From Actinomycetota bacterium (lineage in GTDB: Bacteria; Actinomycetota; Thermoleophilia; Solirubrobacterales; 70-9), in assembly GCA_005884305.1 (NCBI GenBank), contig VAYL01000054.1, forward strand, positions 2,527-11,745: a stretch of 9,219 nt of DNA, in the 5' to 3' direction. The notes under the pieces were generated by a model. That model was given only the letters and a program-made list of their open reading frames with translations. It was not told the DNA's origin and ran no database searches. Of the stretch, positions 4,953 through 9,219 are shown in pieces. A program made the position numbers and the translations under genes. How positions within the stretch are numbered: the first letter of the stretch is position 1; the number at the start of each line of letters is the position of its first letter.

Positions 4953-6716
4953 GTGACCGATACGCACCAGACGCTCCGTGTGGCGCTCGCCCAGGTCAAC
5001 ACGACCGTGGGCGATATCGAGGGCAACGCACGCTTGGCAGCCGAGTGGATCGCAAGAGCGCGCGACGCAGGCGCGCAGCTCGTCGTCCTGCCCGAGCAGA
5101 CGATCACGGGCTATCCGGCCGAGGACCTCTGGTTGAAGCCTCACTTCCTGAGCGCTTCCCGGCGGGCGCTCGAGGGGCTCGCGAGCGATGTCGAGGGGAT
5201 CATCGCGCTGGTGGGCTATCCGGAGCACGAGGGCGCCACCTACAACTCGGTCGCCGTGATCGCCGATGGCTCCGTGCAGGCGCGGTACCGGAAGATGCTC
5301 CTCCCCAACTACAGCGTCTTCGACGAGGACCGCTACTTCGAGCCAGGTGATGGCCCCGCGCTGATCGAGGTGAACGGGGCGAGGCTTGGGGTGACGATCT
5401 GCGAGGACATCTGGTACCCGGGCCCGCCCGCGTCGATCGAGGCGCTCGCCGGCGCCGGCCTCATCGTCAACCCGTCAGCTTCGCCCTACCACCGTGGCAA
5501 GGGAATCGAGCGCGAGCGGATGATCCGCGAGCGCGCGCGAGAGACCGGCGCGGCGTTCGCCGTTTGCAACCTCGTCGGCGGCCAGGACGAGCTCGTGTTC
5601 GACGGGCACAGTGTCGTCGTGTCCGCGGGCGGTGAGACGCTTGCCCGCGCGCCTCAGTTCCAGGAGGACCTGCTGGTGTGCGATGTCGAGGTCCCGGCGA
5701 GCCCGTACCCCGAGAGCGAGTCGGTCCGCGCGCCGGTGATCGCCCGCCTGGAGGCGCCCGAGCCGCGTGGCCGAGCCGAGACGACCCTCGCCGAGGCGCT
5801 CGACGAGGACGCTGAGATCTACGCCGCGCTCACCCTGGGGCTGCGCGACTACGTGCGCAAGAACAGGTTCGAGCGCGTGCTGGTGGCCGTCTCCGGCGGG
5901 ATCGACTCGGCCCTTGTCCTGTTGATCGCAGCGGACGCGCTGGGGCCCGAGTGCGTCACGGGCGTGGTTATGCCCTCCCCCCACTCCAGCTCCGAGACCC
6001 AGGAGGACGCGCGGGCGATCGTCCGCAACGTCGGCGCCGAGCTCGTCGAGCTGCCGATTGAGGAGGCGATGCATGCCTACGAGCACGTGCTCGGAGCGGG
6101 CGGATCCGCCGCCTCAGACAGCGGCTCGGAGGCACATCCGGGTGCGGAGTCGGCCCGCGAACTGGAGACCGGCGGCCCGGGTACGGAGCTCGCCGCGGAG
6201 AACATCCAGGCCCGGATCCGCGGCAACCTGATGATGGCGCTGTCGAATCAGTCCGGCTGGCTCGTCCTGACGACCGGTAACAAGAGCGAGATGTCGGTCG
6301 GTTACGCGACCCTCTACGGGGACATGGCGGGTGGGTTCGCCGTGATCAAGGACGTCCCGAAGACGCTGGTTTACCGGCTCGTCCGTCACCGCAAGTCGGT
6401 CGCGGATCGAGAGCTCGTCCCGGAATCGGTCCTCGAGCGGGCGCCCTCGGCCGAGCTGCGCCCCGACCAGCGTGACGAGGACTCGCTGCCTTCCTATGAC
6501 GTGCTGGACCGCATCCTCACCGCCTACGTGGAAGAGGACCGCGGCCGCGACGAGATCGTCGGCGACGGGCTCGAGCCCGAGCTGGTCGACGAGGTGATCG
6601 CGATGGTCGACCGCGCGGAGTACAAGCGCCGCCAGGCACCGCCCGGCATCCGCATCACGCCGAAGGCGTTCGGGCGCGACCGCCGGCTGCCGATCACCAA
6701 CCGCTTCCGCGGTTAA
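4953..6716 (+). CDS. nadE: Glutamine-dependent NAD+ synthetase
   Basis: Catalyses the last step of NAD+ biosynthesis: ATP-dependent amidation of nicotinate adenine dinucleotide using ammonia released from glutamine. The 587-aa protein has two domains. The nitrilase-type glutaminase domain (about 8-265) has the Glu-Lys-Cys triad at Glu48 (LPEQT), Lys114 (RYRKMLLPNY) and Cys150 (VTICEDIW). The synthetase domain (about 285-587) has the PP-loop SGGIDSA (314-320), AAENIQARIRGNLMMALSN (414-432), TTGNKSEMSVGYATLYGDM (440-458) and the C-terminal RRLPITNRFR. Between residues 381 and 410 (DNA 6093-6182) lies a Gly/Ser/Ala/Glu-rich insert not usual for the family. GTG 4953 is chosen because homology starts at LRVALAQVNTTVGD and AATACT lies just upstream; the open frame to 4110 is only stop-free run-through. 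Its stop overlaps that of the opposing thioesterase. Confidence 0.97.
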   Translation: MTDTHQTLRVALAQVNTTVGDIEGNARLAAEWIARARDAGAQLVVLPEQTITGYPAEDLWLKPHFLSASRRALEGLASDVEGIIALVGYPEHEGATYNSVAVIADGSVQARYRKMLLPNYSVFDEDRYFEPGDGPALIEVNGARLGVTICEDIWYPGPPASIEALAGAGLIVNPSASPYHRGKGIERERMIRERARETGAAFAVCNLVGGQDELVFDGHSVVVSAGGETLARAPQFQEDLLVCDVEVPASPYPESESVRAPVIARLEAPEPRGRAETTLAEALDEDAEIYAALTLGLRDYVRKNRFERVLVAVSGGIDSALVLLIAADALGPECVTGVVMPSPHSSSETQEDARAIVRNVGAELVELPIEEAMHAYEHVLGAGGSAASDSGSEAHPGAESARELETGGPGTELAAENIQARIRGNLMMALSNQSGWLVLTTGNKSEMSVGYATLYGDMAGGFAVIKDVPKTLVYRLVRHRKSVADRELVPESVLERAPSAELRPDQRDEDSLPSYDVLDRILTAYVEEDRGRDEIVGDGLEPELVDEVIAMVDRAEYKRRQAPPGIRITPKAFGRDRRLPITNRFRG

Positions 6717-7117
6717 TCGGACCTGATCGGCCGCACGGCCACCGTCATTCGCACCAGGGCGCAGAGGCGCTCCTGGTCGTCGGTGATCTCGACGTCCCAG
6801 ACCCACGTCGTGCGGCCCCGGTGGCGCGGGCGGGCGGTCGCGTTGACGTGGCCCTCCGTGATCGGGCGGATGAAGGTCGCGCTGTTCGACTGGCCCATCG
6901 CCGCCATCCCATCGTCCTTCACGTTCAGCCACGTCGCGGCCGAGCACAGGCTCTCCGCCATCGATGCGAACACGCCGCCGTGGACGAGCCCGACTGGCTG
7001 GCGCACGTCGTCGGTCACCTCCAGCCGGGCACGAACCTCCTCGGGGCCCATCTCGAGGTACTCGAGACCGATCAGGTCCCCGAGCCCGTCCCGCCCGGGT
7101 GGCGCGCCGGCTTCCAC
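6713..7117 (-). CDS. Hotdog-fold acyl-CoA thioesterase, PaaI/MenI-like
   Basis: A 134-aa single hotdog domain that would hydrolyse an acyl-CoA or aroyl-CoA thioester in the cytoplasm. QPVGLVHGGVFASMAESLCS (40-59) carries the family HGG and the catalytic acidic Glu55 on the long helix, as in MenI (DHNA-CoA thioesterase), EntH and PaaI. QSNSATFIRPITEGHVNA (76-93) and RGRTTWVWDVEITDDQERL (100-118) are the following strands. The MenI/EntH resemblance is clearest around AES and the ITDDQERLCA end, but no menaquinone or phenylacetate genes are nearby, so the substrate is open. GTG 7117 is chosen from homology length and from a TAGGGT box six bases upstream. The gene follows the MMPL-like gene on the same strand with a 9-bp gap and shares the TTAA stop region with nadE. 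Confidence 0.88.
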   Translation of the reverse strand: MEAGAPPGRDGLGDLIGLEYLEMGPEEVRARLEVTDDVRQPVGLVHGGVFASMAESLCSAATWLNVKDDGMAAMGQSNSATFIRPITEGHVNATARPRHRGRTTWVWDVEITDDQERLCALVRMTVAVRPIRSD

Positions 7118-7123
7118 GCTGGG

Positions 7124-7129
7124 ACCCTA
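7124..7129 (-). promoter_or_regulatory. Putative -10 element (TAGGGT) for the thioesterase
   Basis: On the minus strand TAGGGT is followed by exactly six bases and GTG 7117, the same layout as at dinB. Its TAG is also the stop codon of the upstream MMPL-like gene, so the match could be fortuitous. No clear -35 and no Shine-Dalgarno are visible. Confidence 0.4.
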
Positions 7130-8839
7130 TCCGCGGCCTCGCCGCGCGAGCATTGCGATCAGCGGCAGGCGCAGCAGAACCAGGTCCAGCAGAAGCCCGA
7201 CCGCCACGGCTAGACCGAACTCACGGGCTGGATAGAGGGTCGCGCCGGCGAGCACACCGGTGGCAGCGGCGCCAATCAGGGTGGCAACAATCGCCCCGGG
7301 CACGAGCAGCGAAGCTGTCCACTGCGCAGCCAACCCTGGTGCCAGGCCCCCGGCGGTCGCCTCCTGCGCCGCCTGCATGGCCGCGCCCGAGCGCGCGGCG
7401 CCCACTGACACCAGAGCGACGAGCAAGGAGGCCGCAGCCCCGCTCTCCAGGGATCCTTGCCCGGTCAGTCCGATCGCGCCGGCGAGGTGGCCCTCCTGGA
7501 ATACCACGATGCAAAGGCCACACGCCGCGGCCGCGGGCAGCAGGCTCACGATTGCCACGGGCAGCGCGAGCCGCGTCCTGAAGGCGAGCCCGAGCACGAC
7601 GATCAACCCCACCGCGGCGGCTCCCGCCGCGAGGGGCAGATCGCCGAAGACCGCATCGCCGCCGCCCAGATGGTTGGTCACGCCCGCAAGCATCGCCGCG
7701 GTACGCGCGGAAGAGTCTGGCGGCAGGTCCAGGGTCGAGAACGGCGCACCGTGGGCGTGGATCAGCGGAACGGCCGCGGCGAGCATCAGCGCGGCGCCAA
7801 TCCCGACTGCCATCACCGTCGCGCGGCGCGAGCTCGCGAGCCACCCGGCCAGCGCAGCTGGTCGGCTGGCAAGCCCGGTGGTCACCGGTGCCTGGCCGCT
7901 CAGGTGGCGGTCATCTGCCGCGAGCATGACGATTGCCGGCGCGCACACCAGAGCCGACGCGAGGGCGAGCGCGGCGGCAAGCGCGGACCCCACGATCATC
8001 GACGCCGCCTGGTCGAGGCTCGTGGCGACGAGGCCAATGGTTACCAGTGCCGCGGCAATCGCGCTTGGTATCGCGAGATCCATGGTGGTGTGCACCGCCC
8101 GGCGCAGAGCTTCGGGTCGCGCCGCCCGCGTCGCCTCGGCACGGAAGCGCGCGAATAAGGCGCATGGCGCCTCGATCCCCAGCACGAGGCCCACCACCGC
8201 GGCCGGGGCGCTCCCCAGCAGCGAGATATCGGCCACCAGCCCGATGACAACCAGCCCGGCCAACGCTCCCGCGATCGCGGTCGCGGCGGAGATGATGGGC
8301 GCCGCCGCGAGCCGCGCCCCCAGCGCCAGCGCCAGGATTAGCGCCGCGAACGGCATCGCGGCGAGCTCCAACTTCCAGAAGTCCACGGCCAGCTCGTGGC
8401 GCGCGTCGAGAAGGGCCGCTACCTCGCCGCCGTAGGAGACCCTCAGCGGCCCCGGATCGATGCCGGCTTCGATTCGCTCGACCGCATCCTGCTTCGCCGA
8501 GGCATCGAGTCCGCCGACCGAGACGAGAAGCGAGGTCGATCGGCCGTCATCGGAGATCGGCCCGTGGCGTACCTCGGCCACCGCGGGGTCGGCCTTGACC
8601 TGCGAGGCGATAACCCCCAGCGCGACTCGATAGACACCCGAGTGAACCGGTGTGCGCCCGGTGGTCGCGACGATGAAGTCCGGCTCGCCGGTCGTGGAGC
8701 CGGACGGAGCCGTCGAGCCGATCGGCAGACTCCCCGCCCCCGCGATCGAAACCGCCAGCGCCGCCGCGAGCACGACCAGGTTCGCGGCCAGCAGGGCCCA
8801 CGGCCGCCGTACGGCGAGATCCACCAGGCCGGCCAGCAC
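7127..8839 (-). CDS. MMPL/RND-like membrane protein, compact and lacking the proton-relay Asp-Tyr
   Basis: A 570-aa protein with twelve likely membrane helices in two halves. TM1 is at about 14-34; a periplasmic porter-like domain follows at 35-160; TM2-6 lie between about 161 and 306. TM7 is at about 340-360, then a very short second loop (361-403), and TM8-12 lie between about 404 and 562. The end, REFGLAVAVGLLLDLVLLRL, is typical of the MMPL family, which exports lipids or small molecules using the proton gradient. Two things are odd. MMPL proteins usually exceed 700 aa with two porter domains, and here the second is only about 45 aa. The TM4 motif, usually DYxLF-xxRFRE, reads IEAPCALFARFRAE (222-235), and the TM10 counterpart reads VSVGAARSGAAM (477-488), so the Asp-Tyr proton relay is absent in both halves. 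GTG 8839 has TAACTT six bases upstream. Transport by the usual mechanism is therefore doubtful. Confidence 0.82.
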   Translation of the reverse strand: MLAGLVDLAVRRPWALLAANLVVLAAALAVSIAGAGSLPIGSTAPSGSTTGEPDFIVATTGRTPVHSGVYRVALGVIASQVKADPAVAEVRHGPISDDGRSTSLLVSVGGLDASAKQDAVERIEAGIDPGPLRVSYGGEVAALLDARHELAVDFWKLELAAMPFAALILALALGARLAAAPIISAATAIAGALAGLVVIGLVADISLLGSAPAAVVGLVLGIEAPCALFARFRAEATRAARPEALRRAVHTTMDLAIPSAIAAALVTIGLVATSLDQAASMIVGSALAAALALASALVCAPAIVMLAADDRHLSGQAPVTTGLASRPAALAGWLASSRRATVMAVGIGAALMLAAAVPLIHAHGAPFSTLDLPPDSSARTAAMLAGVTNHLGGGDAVFGDLPLAAGAAAVGLIVVLGLAFRTRLALPVAIVSLLPAAAACGLCIVVFQEGHLAGAIGLTGQGSLESGAAASLLVALVSVGAARSGAAMQAAQEATAGGLAPGLAAQWTASLLVPGAIVATLIGAAATGVLAGATLYPAREFGLAVAVGLLLDLVLLRLPLIAMLARRGRG

Positions 8840-8840
8840 C

Positions 8841-8875
8841 GGCGAAAGTTACTTCCGCGGGGCCCGGCTTTCGCC
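8841..8875. repeat. Inverted repeat GGCGAAAG / CTTTCGCC in the divergent promoter region
   Basis: Perfect 8-bp arms at 8841-8848 and 8868-8875 separated by 19 bp. The right arm in this window lies 46 bp before the divergent gene at 8922, and the left arm covers the -10 of the MMPL-like gene. It could be an operator or a hairpin; either is inference. The spacer contains TTCCGCGGGGCC, also found at 3402-3413. Confidence 0.55.
8846..8851 (-). promoter_or_regulatory. Putative -10 element (TAACTT) for the MMPL-like gene
   Basis: On the minus strand TAACTT fits TAnnnT and is followed by six bases and GTG 8839, with no Shine-Dalgarno. It overlaps the proximal arm of the inverted repeat at 8841-8875. 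No -35 is evident. Confidence 0.5.
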
Positions 8876-8908
8876 ACCTCACGTGCACCGCCGGGATATC
8901 CGACTCCG

Positions 8909-8914
8909 TAGGCT
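8909..8914 (+). promoter_or_regulatory. Putative -10 element (TAGGCT) for the right-edge gene
   Basis: Identical to the box before dinB and seven bases before GTG 8922, with no Shine-Dalgarno. It lies in true intergenic sequence, so unlike 7124-7129 it is not explained by a stop codon. Confidence 0.5.
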
Positions 8915-8921
8915 TCCGGGC

Positions 8922-9219
8922 GTGCCTCTTTCCGCGGACCAAAAGGCGATGCTCCAACTCCTGCTCGAGCGGGGCCAGGGCTATGCCGATCTCGCCTCGA
9001 TTCTCGGCGTCGACGCGACCGAGGTTCGCACCCGCGCCCGGGCGGCGCTGACCGAGCTGGCGGGTGTGAATCCGGACCGCAACGTCGCGCTCACCGACTA
9101 CCTCCTGGGCCAGGCGGACCCCATCGACCGCGCCGACGCTGTGCGCCACCTGAAGGACAGCCCGGATGACCTGGCGATGGTCACCGAGCTCGCCCAGAAG
9201 CTGCGACTGGTCGCGCCGG
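8922..9219 (+). CDS. Conserved helix-turn-helix protein of unknown function, partial (3' end off window)
   Basis: Stop-free from GTG 8922 to the window edge (99 codons). The product begins MPLSADQKAMLQLLLERG. A predicted helix-turn-helix follows (YADLASILGVDATEVRTRAR, about 21-40), resembling sigma region 4 or a LuxR-type DNA-binding helix pair. Next is ALTDYLLGQADPIDRADAVRHL (about 60-81), then a helical segment ending LRLVAP, where a C-terminal part would continue. I recall similar proteins with the LTDYLLGQADP and DAVRHL segments in Solirubrobacterales, where they are hypothetical, but this is memory, not a search. Transcription is divergent from the MMPL-like gene across an 82-bp gap. The length and C-terminal domain cannot be judged. 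Confidence 0.72.
   Translation, partial: MPLSADQKAMLQLLLERGQGYADLASILGVDATEVRTRARAALTELAGVNPDRNVALTDYLLGQADPIDRADAVRHLKDSPDDLAMVTELAQKLRLVAP

Noticed and set aside
7260..8435. Long plus-strand open frame opposite the MMPL-like gene
   Set aside because: Ala/Ser/Arg-rich antisense shadow without motifs; the minus frame has membrane helices and the MMPL end.

Overview
The window is high-GC bacterial DNA (mostly G/C at third codon positions) and densely coding. Several signs suggest an actinobacterium, most likely of the Thermoleophilia/Solirubrobacterales type: a wax ester synthase/diacylglycerol acyltransferase (WS/DGAT) gene, an MMPL-type membrane protein, frequent GTG starts, TAnnnT boxes six or seven bases before start codons as in leaderless transcription, and a partial right-edge protein resembling one I remember from Solirubrobacterales. 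The taxonomic call is inference.

Layout. 47-1144 (+): DNA polymerase IV (dinB). 1183-2596 (+): WS/DGAT acyltransferase split by a frameshift near 1660. 2519-3171 (-): YdjC/ChbG-type carbohydrate deacetylase split by a frameshift near 2777. The two broken genes converge and their 3' ends overlap by about 78 bp. 3172-3394 is a divergent regulatory region with a Gram-positive LexA/SOS-type palindrome, followed by a promoter-like element and an array of TGAC/GTCA half-sites on a 6-bp grid. From there a plus-strand run holds a small winged-helix protein (3395-3658), an ArsN1-like GNAT acetyltransferase (3677-4180), a K+-channel-like membrane protein (4219-4923) and glutamine-dependent NAD+ synthetase (4953-6716). 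Converging on it from the minus strand are an MMPL/RND-like 12-TM protein (8839-7127) and a hotdog thioesterase (7117-6713). A partial plus-strand helix-turn-helix protein (8922 to the edge) diverges from the MMPL gene.

How the parts relate. The four plus-strand genes from 3395 to 6716 are 18-38 bp apart and could be co-transcribed, although two of them (arsN1 and nadE) also have a possible -10 of their own. The most interesting part is the control region in front of the small winged-helix gene. A GTGACA/N17/TATGAC promoter-like pair has a perfect 12-bp palindrome in its spacer, a second perfect palindrome lies 42 bp downstream, and a SOS-like box lies about 106 bp upstream. This suggests an autoregulated, possibly DNA-damage-linked regulator in front of a resistance-type acetyltransferase. 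No CRISPR array, tRNA, rRNA, insertion sequence or clear intrinsic terminator was seen.
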